From the NCBI RefSeq assembly GCF_020080835.1, contig NC_058162.1, positions 12,732,612 to 12,796,611 on the forward strand: a stretch of 64,000 nucleotides of DNA, written 5' to 3'. Source of the DNA: Cotesia glomerata (taxonomy: Eukaryota; Arthropoda; Insecta; Hymenoptera; Braconidae). Under the pieces are notes generated by a model, which was not told where the DNA came from, did not search any database, and was given only the letters and a program-made list of their open reading frames with translations. Of the stretch, positions 54,206 to 64,000 are shown piece after piece. Each line of letters begins with the position of its first letter. Within the stretch, counting starts at the first letter, position 1. A program made the position numbers and the translations under genes.

Positions 54206-57047
54206 TTACGCTCTAGGCTCGTTAAGTGCTGGACAGGTTGTGAAGAGATGGGTTAAGTTGTCTGGCTCCTCAAGACCACAACTAGGACAGTCTTTTTGGG
54301 GCTGCAGTCTCAGCGTGTGCTTTCCAACGAACAAGTGGGTGGCGTATTTGGATGCTAGTCTGATTTGGCAGAGAAGCCTTGCTGGGTGAAAGGGCAAGGA
54401 AGTGAGAATCACGTGCGAGGCAGAGAGATGAAGAGATGATAGGTTGAAGATAAACTGGCAGGCCGAGGATGAGCTGTATCTTTCTGAGTCCATGGAGCGG
54501 CGATGTTTTTTAAATTTATCTAAGATTTCCGGTGTTTTCAGCTTCCAGTGGCTTGCTGAAAGATTTTCTAGGATGGTTTCTTCTTCGATGCTGGCCAATA
54601 AACCGGGTAGCTGCTGTATCCAGTTGAGTCGAGAGGATTATAAGGCGTTTTTGTTAGGGATACCAATTTTAACAGGCAGATTTTAGGTAGGTGGTTCTCC
54701 GGCATCTCCAGGATCTTCCTTACCCAAGATAGGGCAGCTTTTAGGGCAGTGAGTGCAAAATGATCCAAGTCCAGCTCAAGGCGAAGCGTGTAGTTAGTAG
54801 TGCAAATGGGGACGTTTAGGAAACGCTTGAAGAAAAAAAGGTTAGCAGACTTGAGCTTTTTGAGTAGGTCAGGGTTGACTCCCCAGATGTGTGCTAAGTA
54901 CGACAGGATCGATCTGATCATGCTAGTATGTAGTTTAGAAACTCCTGGCCAGGAACCAGATTTGAGATTGCTCAGTATTCCCAAGACCGTACTGGCTGCG
55001 AGTTTGTTTTTTTTGACAGCGTCATCTGCGGCAAGTTTGCCCTGCATTGACGTGCTGAAGGTAACACCTAGATATTCAAAAGCCTCACTATCTCAATGGA
55101 TTCCCCATAGTAGTTGAATTTGGGAAGTTTTCTTGGCAAATGACCTGATGGACGGGCAATGAGTATCTTCGTTTCTGCGGTATTAATAGTGAGCCCGTTG
55201 ACAGCGCAATACTCTTCGAGGATTTTGAGACTTCTTCGTAGTTTGACCTCTGTTGCAGCCAAGAGAGCGATGTCGCAAAAGAGCGATGTCGCCGGGGTAC
55301 ATAAGAAGCAGGACTTCGTGAGAGTCGACAAATAATCCTTCGGTGCCTCTTCCTTTGAGAAACTCACTGATGTCTCTGACATAGAGGTTAAACAGCAAGG
55401 GGCTCAGGACTTCGCCCTGAAGGACCCCCTCAATTATGCGAATTGGATTGGAGAGCTTACCTTACCAGCGTTTCTGATCTTCATGTGGGTGTTTTCGTAT
55501 GGGTGCATAAGAAGGCTGATTATTTTATGACTAAATTTTTCTAGCTTTTTCCAGAGATTATTATGCGGGATAGAGTCAAATGCTCGTTTAAAGTCGATAA
55601 AGAGGACATAGGAGCTGTTTTTAAACATGGATTTAATTTGGAGCAATGCTTGTAGAGCAAACACGTTATCCTCACACCCTCGGCCAGTTCGAAAGCCTGA
55701 TTGTTCTTCTAGGATAAGGTCATTATCTTCAGCCCATTTGTTGATACGTTCGTTGATTATTTGTGTAAAGATTTTAGTAAGGCAATTCATAAGAGCGATT
55801 CCTCTGTAATTACCAGGATTTTTTGGATCTCCTTTATTATGCAACAAACACATAGTTACGTTTGACCAGCTTTCAGGGGGGTACCCCCAGTCCAGAGTTA
55901 TGTTGAAAAGTTCAAGTAAGACTGGGAACCAGTTTAAGGGAATCTCTTTGAAAAATTCGTTGGGGATGCCGTCAGGGCCCGCAGCTTTGTTTGTTTTACA
56001 CTTGGCAATGCTTTTTAGGAGCTCGTCTATCGTTATCTGGGCGTCTGGGGAGTCATCTGAGTGGCACGAGCTGAAGTGAACAGAATAAGGCCTCGGAGAG
56101 TAAATGTCGTGGTAAAAATTTTCCCATTCTTCTAAGGTAATTGAGGAGGGTTGGACGAATTGTTTGTGCATTGTTCTTACGACGCTCCAGAATTCCGACG
56201 CATTACGGGTGTTAGTGAATTTCTGTTGGAGTAAATTCATGTATGCAACTTTTTTCTTGTCTAGTAGTTTATGGTAGGTAGATTTCTTTAGTTGATAGTT
56301 TACCTAGGTGGAACGATCAGAGGGTGTGTTCCTGCACCATTTGAGTGATGAGTTTACTTCAGCCTTCAGAGCACGGCATTTGGCTTCAAACCATGGTTTG
56401 GATGCCCAATGGTTCTTTTTGTTGGGGGTAAGTTTTATCATTCGGCAATTTCTTGCAGCAGTGATGATGCTATTCACTAGGTAATTATTTATTTCATTAG
56501 AAGTCCAGGTTGTGAGATCCGGTGTAGCGTGTAGGAAGTGGAACATTTCAGAGACATATAGTTCTTTGGCAGAAACGTCCCAGCGAAGGGAAAAAGATTC
56601 TTTGTTGACAGGCGTGTTGAGTTTTTGTGGAACTATAGAGCGTATTTCTACTGTTATCGGGAAATGATCGGAGGAAGACCAAATGTTGTCCACCCACATG
56701 TCCTCAATTAAGTGTAGGCTCAGGGAGTTTACCCAAATAAGATCAACGATGCTTTGGCCGTTACTGTTGGCGAAAGTAAATTGTGCTGGTGAGTCGCCCC
56801 GGAAACGACCGTTTAGTAGAATGAAACCGTTAGAATCCATGAACTCGTCCAGTAGGCGCCCTCGGTGATTGGTGATTTGGTCGGCAGAAGTTCTGTATTC
56901 TTGCAGATAGGTTCCGATTACAATGTTAGGATCCAAGTGTCCTAGGATGCTCAAGCGTGAGTTAAAATCGCCTGTTATGATGAAGATGTCATGACGATGG
57001 TTAAGAGACAGATCTTGAATAGAGACACGTAGATCATCTAGCAGCAT
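54206..57047 (-). pseudogene. LINE ORF2: endonuclease-reverse transcriptase (copy L6)
   Basis: Endonuclease: DIFIITGDFNSRLSIL (GDFN), GQSIVDLIWVNS, IWSSSDHFPITVE (SDH). Reverse transcriptase: NKAAGPDGIPNEFFKE, PESWSNVTMCLLHNKGDP, NYRGIALMNCLTKIFTQI, EQSGFRTGRGCEDNVFAL, YVLFIDFKRAFDSIPHN (motif A). After a frameshift near 55434, GDIALL takes the place of the expected ADD-containing motif, so the catalytic box seems decayed. The C-terminus has CPSCGLEEPDNLTHLFTTCP. Stops or shifts lie near 56310, 55434, 55075 and 54575. The protein would be a single ORF2 of usual length, about 1,000 residues, but is inactive. Confidence 0.8.
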
Positions 57048-57379
57048 GGGTAAGTCGCATGAAGGTGGGAAGTATACAGAGACAGAAGTAATCGTAAGTC
57101 CATGCGAGTGGATTTTAGTTACTGTCCAAAATTCAATTACGGATAAAGGGGTTGGGTTGGTGTATAGGTGAGTCAGGGTTATCAGCTCACCATTGGGTCT
57201 GCCAGGTCCAATTGGTTTGTTCGCCGGTGTCCAAGAGCAATGCCAACAGTTGGAGGTATCCTGTAGGAATAGTGGAAGATGATTGAGCTAGGTTTCACTG
57301 TAACTAATAGCTATTGAAGAGAAGGGGTGGGGGGAGGTGATCAGGTCTTTGTCGCCTCTGACGTTCCAGAACGTAAGCC

Positions 57380-57900
57380 TCAGATTTGCAGTGGTGTTGA
57401 GTCCGTTGTGTGTGTTAGGTGGTTTTTTGCTCGGATTGGAGCAGGAGCAATTATTTTGGATTGAGCGCTTGAAACGCTAGCTAGATTCTGGGCGTTGGAT
57501 ATCGGTTTGTCGGCGTTTGTGATGGTACATGGTTTGACGGACTTGGACTCAGTGTTGTATTTGTAAACAGTGCAATCAATGGAGATGAAGAGATGGCCAA
57601 ATTGAACTTTTTTGTGTTCTGCGATGGCCTGTTTCCCAAAGTCTCTGATTTTTTTGGAGGTAATTTCTTCCTCCGAAGTCAGGTCATGATTGATATAGAC
57701 AGGAATCACTAACAGCTTTTTCTTAGATATGACTAATCTCTTTGAATTGCTGTCTTTGAAAGTGACCTAGATTCTTTTTTTGGTTTTCCCTATGACTGTA
57801 GCGTTAGCTATGCAGTCTGGTAGGTCAAAATGTGTGTTGATGAACTCCTTGACAGTTTCAACGACCTTACCATTGTTTGTTTCAAGCCCACTGATGATTA
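57380..57900 (-). pseudogene. LINE ORF1 C-terminal part (copy L6)
   Basis: The minus strand reads GLETNNGKVVETVKEFINTH, an IANATVIGKTKKR stretch, a stop (57770), then NSKRLVISKKKLLVIPVYIN, HDLTSEEEITSKKIRDFGKQ. This RRM-plus-C-terminal-domain layout (I-V-I then DLT-EE) is shared by ORF1 proteins of several insect LINEs. No zinc knuckle. The 5' truncation at the target duplication removes the N-terminus. Confidence 0.6.
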
Positions 57901-57916
57901 TTTATTAACATTTAAT
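57901..57916 (+). repeat. LINE target-site duplication (right)
   Basis: Second copy of TTTATTAACATTTAAT. Confidence 0.8.
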
Positions 57917-59365
57917 AAATCGTATTTAATGAATAATTTATTAACTGGTAATAATGTATTAACTGTAGCGGGTATTTAAGACTGCTCAATTGGCCCCTTA
58001 ATCAATTTAAACAAAGCAGATACTAAATAAAATTGAAATCTAAATTAATCAACAAAAGGGCACCACTAGGATTTTTAATCACGGATCCTGGAACCGGTAC
58101 CAGAGCCAAGAGCTTATCTAACAGGGAGAGAGAGTGGAGGAAGGTGCTGCGAAATAAATAAATTCTTAACTAACAATATATGGCCAAATTTATTAATGAC
58201 AAAATTATTTAACAAGTTATACACTCTCACACTTACACTATAATCAACTTAAGATTACAGCCTAACTGTCGGCTGACCAGATTTAAATTCACTCTGCACA
58301 AAGACCGCAGTGTGACAGAGGTCGTTTATAGCCTAACTGGCGGCTATCCAGAGCCAAATCACCCACACCTAAGCACTTACTTATTCCTAACTTTTGACTA
58401 TCAACGAACACCTCGCACAAAAACCGCAGTGCACAAGGGATCGCCAATAGCGCACCGCTACAGAAGTAACAGCCTAGTGACTGCAACGTAAGCCAAGAAA
58501 CCTCTGTAGCTCACCCACTTAACCCGTACTCACACATTCATAACCCACGCGTCTTCACACACACACTGAATTTACTGTACTTTTAATTTTTGACTTAAAA
58601 TAAAAGTTATTACAAAAATTTAATATCAGAAAATTATTACTTAATTATTTCAGTCATTAGCTAGCAATTAAATTATCAAATATTTTCACGACTAATAATT
58701 TAATTCCCAAAAATTTGAACTACAAATCCGACGCATGAATTTATTCCAAATCAACTCGTAATTCAATATTAAATAACAAGACAAATTCTTATAAATTTCA
58801 TCGTATAATTTTAATTAATAATCTTGGATTTAATATTCACGCTGATAAATACTTTTATAAATAATTTTAATAAAATAATAAATTTAATTATTAAAATAAA
58901 TTCAGGAACTTAAGTTGAATACATAAAATAATCACGTGGAATCTTCTGATTAAATAAATAATTATTAAATAATTTATCCCAATGTAAAAAATAAATTAAC
59001 GAAAAATTATCCACGGGTAAATCAGTCTTAAATGCGCCAAAATCTCAGTAAATCAATTCTCAATAAATAATGTAATGTTAAATAATTATTTCCTTGTAAT
59101 AATTAGTATTAATAAATAATAATTCAATTGTTCGTAATAAATTATCGAGTAAAATATTCGACAAAAATTTGCGCGCTCAAAATGGACACCAATATTCGTT
59201 GGTACAGTGGAGCGGTCAGTGGACACGTAATTTTGTCCAGGTCGCCTAAAAATTTTCCAAATTACTAAATAAACAAACAAATGACTTGGGAGGTAGCTCT
59301 TAGCTTCCCAAGTAACCCGCAGCTTTTCCTCAGGCTGAGTTAGTGCACGATTTTGGACGCCAGTT
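57917..59365. other. AT-rich sequence, possible LTR-element interior
   Basis: No open frame of interest. 58255-58450 has two diverged blocks with CAAAGACCGCAGTG / CAAAAACCGCAGTG and GCCTAACTG-CGGCT. 59286-59340 has GGGAGGTAGCTCTTAGCTTCCC, a hairpin. It could be the leader or interior of the LTR-like sequence at 59366-60966. Confidence 0.4.
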
Positions 59366-60966
59366 GTTCTTTTAACTAGGGAAACAACAAACCCTTTGAT
59401 TTTCAGGGCTGATCTGCAGGTATTCAGGGGAAGATAAATAATAGACTAATATTAGGAGAGAAAGGAGGAAGTAATTTACGTAAATTAAATTATTAATCAA
59501 TCAGCAAATATTAATAATAAAACTAATAAATTATTTATTCAAAAGACCAGAAATTACTTAAAACTAAGTCCAGTGCCGGTATTTCTTAGCCGGATGGATT
59601 TTATAACAATAATAATAATAATCTGGCCGCGTACAAATGTTAATTATTAATCTAAATCCTGAGTAGACCGTTTATTTACGACGATGTTGATTACAAAATA
59701 GAAATTATATCTAATAATATTGAACAGAGATATACCCGAAATCCCCAGTCAGGTTATCTCGACAAAAGATAATAAAACAATAAATAAATACTGGCTGACT
59801 CAAATAATTAATACCGACTTTTAATATCAATTTGTTCGCCGGGAGACAACGCGGTTCGGGATTAATAGAATGGCTCAACTTGTGAGAACTCACCAAAAAA
59901 AAAGGGGAACTCGAACGAAGGTGCCAGATCCACACTACTTACATTTTGCGGGTTACCGCGTGTCTCCCGATTTTTATTTTACCTAAAACTCCGAGACCTT
60001 GGGTCCGATCACGAGGACCTCTTAAGTCGTTTACCAAAATTACTGATCCCTGTGCTCGCAATCGATACTTTAGGGAATTACCCGTGCGAGCAAGAGCTAC
60101 GACTTATTACCAATAATCAATATACAATGAAATAATAAAATTATAAATATTCCAATACAATTTTCTGAAACAAATGTCAAAATTAATACTTAAGAACTAA
60201 TAATAATAATACATAAATTATCAAATATAAATAGTGATAAATGATATACAGTATACGAATTAATAATATTAATACAAAAATAGCAAAATTATGAGACACA
60301 CCGAGTGTGGATCTGTTGCCAACACTAGGCGCAGGGAGGGACGGACACAGGAATAAAATTCGTGTGACACGGTTTTACTTTATTAATTTAATAAATAAAA
60401 TATATGCAACTAAACCCGATTTCTCAGATGTTCAAAATTATCAATAATTAATCGAGTAAATTATTATTTTTTCAAACAATTGCTCACGACTATTTACACC
60501 ACAAGGTCCTTGAGCAGTCCTCGGGTAAAAATCCCCTTGAGGGACGCTCAACACCAACTAACGAATATAAATCAATTGCAATTAAATAATTATTGAATTA
60601 TTATTAATTAAATCGAGAATGGTTAATCAAAAATAAGTAATTAATTAAAATAAGAGAAGTAGATAGATGAGCCGAGTATAAACCCCGCGGCTCATCTACG
60701 GAGAGAGTTTATTGTACCTTGTAAATTAGATATTTGATGAAACTCCTTGAAGTTGGTAAGCTTCCTTCTATTGGACTCCTTCGGGTCACTTTGGTCACTA
60801 CTGAACTACTTCTGCCAGTCGCACGTGTTCTGCTTAGCACGTAAACCCCAAAATATCCCCACTTATCGCTAATTAGGTCCCGAAGACCGAGACGCGCCAG
60901 TGCTGCGTCAATTAATTATCGATATTCGATGACATCGATTCAGGGTAATTTTACCCTATTACATAA
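59366..60966 (-). mobile_element. Possible LTR with adjacent primer-binding-like site
   Basis: On the minus strand it starts TGTAATAGGGTAAAATTACC and ends AAAAGAACA, followed by ACTGGCGTCCAAAATCG, similar to retroviral primer-binding sites (TGGCG-CC). No second LTR copy was seen, so the call is tentative. Confidence 0.35.
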
Positions 60967-61014
60967 CAGTAAATAAAGCTCATTAAATATAAACAAATCC
61001 TTCTATCAGTGTAA

Positions 61015-61482
61015 CTATATGAAAATCATATATAATTATATATGAATCATATACAATTATATATAATTTTTTTTATTCCAGTGGGTATTTTGTGATTACT
61101 ATAAAACATTCTCTGTTTTTATCTCAAAGTCTGCTACTTCAATGATTAATAATCTTTTAAACTATAGTATATTATGAATGAAATAATCGAACTGTATTAA
61201 TTAAGTTAACTTATTAAAATTGATTATGTTTACGCTTTGCATTACTTGTAGTTATTTCAAACTTAGCTATTCAAGTAAGTCTTGTAGGTAAACAGGTAGC
61301 GTCTTAGTCTTTCAAGCGTCAGGACCCCGGTTCAATCCCCGCACACGCTGAATTCTTTTTATATTTATAGAAATAATTATATATAATTATATATGATTAG
61401 ATCTGGTCAATATTCAGGTCTAATTATATATAAGTGATTATGTATAAATATATATGATTAGGCAAATTCATTTTTTCCCGGG
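61015..61482. mobile_element. Palindrome-flanked element with tRNA-like core (E2)
   Basis: Dyads of ATATATAATTATATAT on both sides (61020-61075, 61370-61455), a tRNA-like core and the terminus CATTTTTTCCCGGG (61469-61482) shared with E1. Confidence 0.5.
61268..61350 (+). repeat. tRNA-like sequence
   Basis: TAGGTAAACAGGTAGCG (A-box-like) and CCGGTTCAATCCCCG (B-box) at tRNA spacing. No clean acceptor stem, so not called a tRNA gene. Confidence 0.5.
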
Positions 61483-61604
61483 AAGTATTAGAAAGAATTC
61501 AGATTCAGAAATTTCCAATACTTTCAAATTCTACGCAGCGAATTAATTCACTCAGGATCATGTAATAATATCTCATAATACGTAATTATAAAATATTGCT
61601 TTAA

Positions 61605-63689
61605 GGGGTTACATGGGTTTCGTGGGTTCAAAAAATCGATTTTTTTTTTTTGGCTCATTGATTTCTACAACATCTCAAGAATATTGTCCTAAATTTTCAA
61701 GTCGATCCGAATAATAGTTTTGGAGATACAACCTTAGGAAGGTGTGCGCTCCAAGTCAGGTATAGAAGGGTCAGCGCGCTTCAGGTATAGTGAGCAGCTG
61801 CTCGTCTATTGTTTGTCTGTCATTGTTGTATATTACTTTCACTTCCTAAGGAAAACTAGTTTGAAATATTTTATTTGGTGATTACTTCTTGAAGCACGAG
61901 GTTCATTTGAGGTTATCTCAAGTTTCTATCATATAATTTATTAAAAACGTGGTATTATTTGTGGTTATCTAGTGTCATTTATGAAGTTGATAAACAATGC
62001 ATAAAATTTCAAGAAAACAGTTAACCGTTGGAGCTCGTAGAAAAGATAGACCGAGAAAAAGGAGACAGTCCTTTAATCCTAAAGATCCGGAAACTGATGA
62101 TAGTTCCTTCACGAGCACCTCAGCAAAAAAATTAAAAGGTGATGATAAAGAGCACGTGCCAGAAAAGGATACACTCCAATATTCAATCATAGATTTTGCC
62201 TTGGTTTTCTCAACTCTCTCATCGTTTGTGCGGTGTTCTAACATTATTGACGATGAAGATAAAGATCAATTGTGTAATGGTAAAGTACAATTTAAGCAAT
62301 GTTCGAAATTTGGTCTGGGATATAAAATCGTAGTAGAATGTGAACGATGTGATCCAAAAATATATTTTATCTTGTCAAAAATCGGAAGAATGTATGAACT
62401 AAATCGCCGGTTCATTTTTGTTATGAGAATATTGGGCTTAGGGCTCGCCGGATGCAAGAAATTCTGCGGTTTGATGGACATAAGCAGTTCATTTTTAAAC
62501 CAGTCTACATACGATTTTTATATTGATAAAATACATGAGTGTATTGAGACAGTTACTCAGACTCTATTCTCATCTGCTGCTGAAGAAGAAAAACAATTTA
62601 CAAATATTGAAAACGATTTACAAGATACGACAGATGTGAGTGTTTCCGGTGACGGTACCTGGAAGAAATTGATTGCTATGAAACCAATATATGATGATCT
62701 CAGTAAGGATGAGCTTCTTGAACGGTGTGTTGGTGGTTTCACACAAAATAACAACGAGAGCTTCAACCAGTTGATCTGGAAAATTACTCCAAAAATACTT
62801 CCTGCTGGTTCAAAGATTGTTAATATTGCGGCATCGGTCGCTGCTTGTATCTTCAATGAAGGAACATCAGCTTTATTATTGATTATGCACGGTATGGATT
62901 TAAAATTAGGCCGAAACTCCCACGAATATGCCCGAATTTCGGATGAAAACCGTGTATGCGCAGCCGAAAAAAAATCTGCGAGCGAGACTCGCGAAGCCAG
63001 AATCCGTCATCGACAGGAGCAAAAGGATGCCCTGGACATTGCAACTGCTGCAGGATCTTTACTTTATGGCCCAGGAATCGACGATTCACTGTAAGTTACA
63101 AAAAACATTTTTTTTTCCACTTTTATTGTTACTCAAAACTTTAAACGCGTTTTTCTCGGAACCGTGTTTTCAATGTCGGTTGTCAAATGTTCTCGAAAAC
63201 TACTCAACCGAACTTGATGAAATTTCACACAGGTGTTCGAGATACAATTTACTCGTGCTTGGACGAAGGATTTTTTTTTTTTCAATTACAAATATTTAAA
63301 AAAAAACAAAATGTCAAGCAAATTTGACCGAAATTTTCATTTTTTTGGAAAAATGTCTGCCAAAATTCCAATTTTTACTTTTTTTTTCTTTCCTTCGTTC
63401 AAGCACGAGTTTATGGTCTTAACTAAAAACTTATTTTTGTTTTCATTTTAGATGATTTTGTCAGGAGTTATGCTGACAACGCAGACGCACCTTTTTTCCG
63501 AGGGGTCACCGGAAATGACGTCACAATGGAGGAGTTTTAATTTTTTTTTTTTTTAAAATTTTAGAAATTATTCTTTAAATATGTATCTATAAGACAGAAA
63601 AAAATTTGAATTAAATAAATAATTTTTTACATAGAAAAAAAAATATTGAAAATAGGCCTTTTTTTACCCGACGAAACCCATGTAACCCC
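61605..63689 (+). mobile_element. Kolobok-like DNA transposon with TTAA duplication
   Basis: Termini GGGGTTACATGGGTTTCG and the inverse CGAAACCCATGTAACCCC, each bounded by TTAA (61601-61604 and 63690-63693). TTAA duplications are known for Kolobok and piggyBac; the protein is not piggyBac-like. The outer 150 bases also resemble the ends of the copy at 43.7-46.2 kb. Confidence 0.75.
62000..63094 (+). pseudogene. Transposase of the Kolobok/Mutator-like group, internally deleted
   Basis: A 365-residue frame starts at the ATG at about 61999. A basic N-terminus (RRKDRPRKRRQSF) leads into a conserved region: RRFIFVMRILGLGLAGCKKF, CGLMDISSSFLNQSTYDFYI, then VSVSGDGTWKK, where the Asp is a likely catalytic residue. 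In relatives about 150-200 residues follow. Here the frame jumps straight to ERCVGGFTQNNNESFNQLIW, the C-terminal conserved block, so the catalytic centre is largely missing although the frame remains open. This is an in-frame internal deletion, giving a product that could still bind ends but not cut (inference). The C-terminus may splice onward: CACT|GTAAGT at 63091. Confidence 0.7.
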
Positions 63690-63693
63690 TTAA

Positions 63694-64000
63694 TTAATTA
63701 AAAAAATGTATAATTTTCCATTTAATTTTCCACTTATTATTTGTTTGTACCACCGCAGATAATTTATAGAAATGAAGTTTAAAATTGAAAAATTTTTTAT
63801 TAAAGAATAATTTAATATATCAATTATTTACCTATTAATATATTATAGTGCTGGGTAAACTTTGAGTGCGTTTTTGTCAGCTATTTTTGAGTATTGCACT
63901 TTAGTATTTCAGAGGTAGTATACCCACATAGTGTACTACCATTACGTCAAAGATTATCAAAATCGGTTTCCCCAAGGTCGTATCCTCCCCTTGTCAGACT
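63694..64000. other. Right-edge flank without gene
   Basis: AT-rich sequence; GGTAGTATACCC and GTGTACTACCA near 63916-63942 form a short dyad. Nothing coding seen. Confidence 0.5.

Larger units (their letters stand above)
53828..57900 (-). mobile_element. Non-LTR retrotransposon of a second lineage (L6)
   Basis: Flanked by the 16-bp direct repeat TTTATTAACATTTAAT, the mark of target-primed reverse transcription. On the minus strand: C-terminal part of ORF1, endonuclease, reverse transcriptase and a C-terminal zinc knuckle, then a short AT-rich 3' end. It lacks the start of ORF1. Motifs differ from the R1-clade copies (NYRGIALMNCLTKIF, QSGFRTGRGCEDNVF), so it belongs to another LINE clade that I cannot name securely. 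Confidence 0.85.

Noticed and set aside
20185..61350. Functional tRNA genes at 20.2, 20.8 and 61.3 kb
   Set aside because: A- and B-boxes are present but acceptor stems do not pair and each lies within a repeat element.
1..64000. Integrated polydnavirus segment
   Set aside because: No virulence-type gene families or segment boundary structure were seen; the content is ordinary transposable elements.

Overview
This is eukaryotic nuclear DNA, very probably from an insect. It is AT-rich with long non-coding stretches, and has GT-AG introns and many TG/CA and TA microsatellites. It carries a recognisable exon of an insect-type NMDA glutamate receptor subunit, R1-clade LINEs, a Penelope-like element, hAT-like and Kolobok-like DNA transposons, and a Polinton-type DNA polymerase B. 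The repeat flavour suggests a parasitoid hymenopteran, but that is inference. Host coding content is tiny: two exons of an unidentified minus-strand gene at the left edge (1-764) and one NMDA receptor exon (30838-31021). Almost everything else is nested transposable elements.

Layout. 1780-9510: a broken family B DNA polymerase gene. It was split first by a hAT-like foldback element (1937-3826, 8-bp target duplication) and separately by a Penelope-like element (4934-6889). 9750-10064: a small convergent gene, followed by a terminal-looking region with subterminal repeats and a 44-bp tandem array (to about 11245). 11530-16218: a 4.7-kb hAT-like transposon sitting in a CA tract, with an 8-bp duplication and long inverted repeats. 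16227-17008: the 5' end of an R1-clade LINE. 17009-21440: interspersed repeats, an LTR-like fragment and tRNA-derived elements. 21441-26016: two R1-clade LINE copies head to head. 26017-30837: repeats and unassigned sequence, then the NMDA receptor exon. 32037-41030: two more R1-clade LINEs in tandem on the minus strand, separated only by a short TG tract. 41031-46212: 'family A' repeats and a second, interrupted Kolobok-like copy. 47456-50404: a foldback element with TGACGTCA-rich arms. 50770-53480: remnants of another inverted-repeat element. 53828-57900: a second LINE lineage with a 16-bp target duplication. 57917-61600: LTR-like and palindromic sequences. 61605-63689: a Kolobok-like transposon with a TTAA duplication.

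Most interesting inference. The polymerase B gene and the small gene at 9750-10064 face each other. The foldback element at 47.5-50.4 kb contains a homologue of the small gene. Convergent to it is a 12-codon stub whose start resembles the start of the polymerase gene. The foldback element therefore looks like an internally deleted derivative of a two-gene polymerase B element: inverted repeat with promoter, polB, small DNA-binding-like gene, inverted repeat with promoter. No integrase, ATPase, protease or capsid gene is visible at either locus. This may be a minimal self-replicating mobile element, or just the remains of a larger Polinton; whole-genome comparison would decide.

A second theme is microsatellite targeting. 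All four R1-clade LINE 3' ends abut TG/CA or TATG repeats, as known for the Mino and Waldo families of that clade, and the complete hAT-like element also sits in a CA tract.
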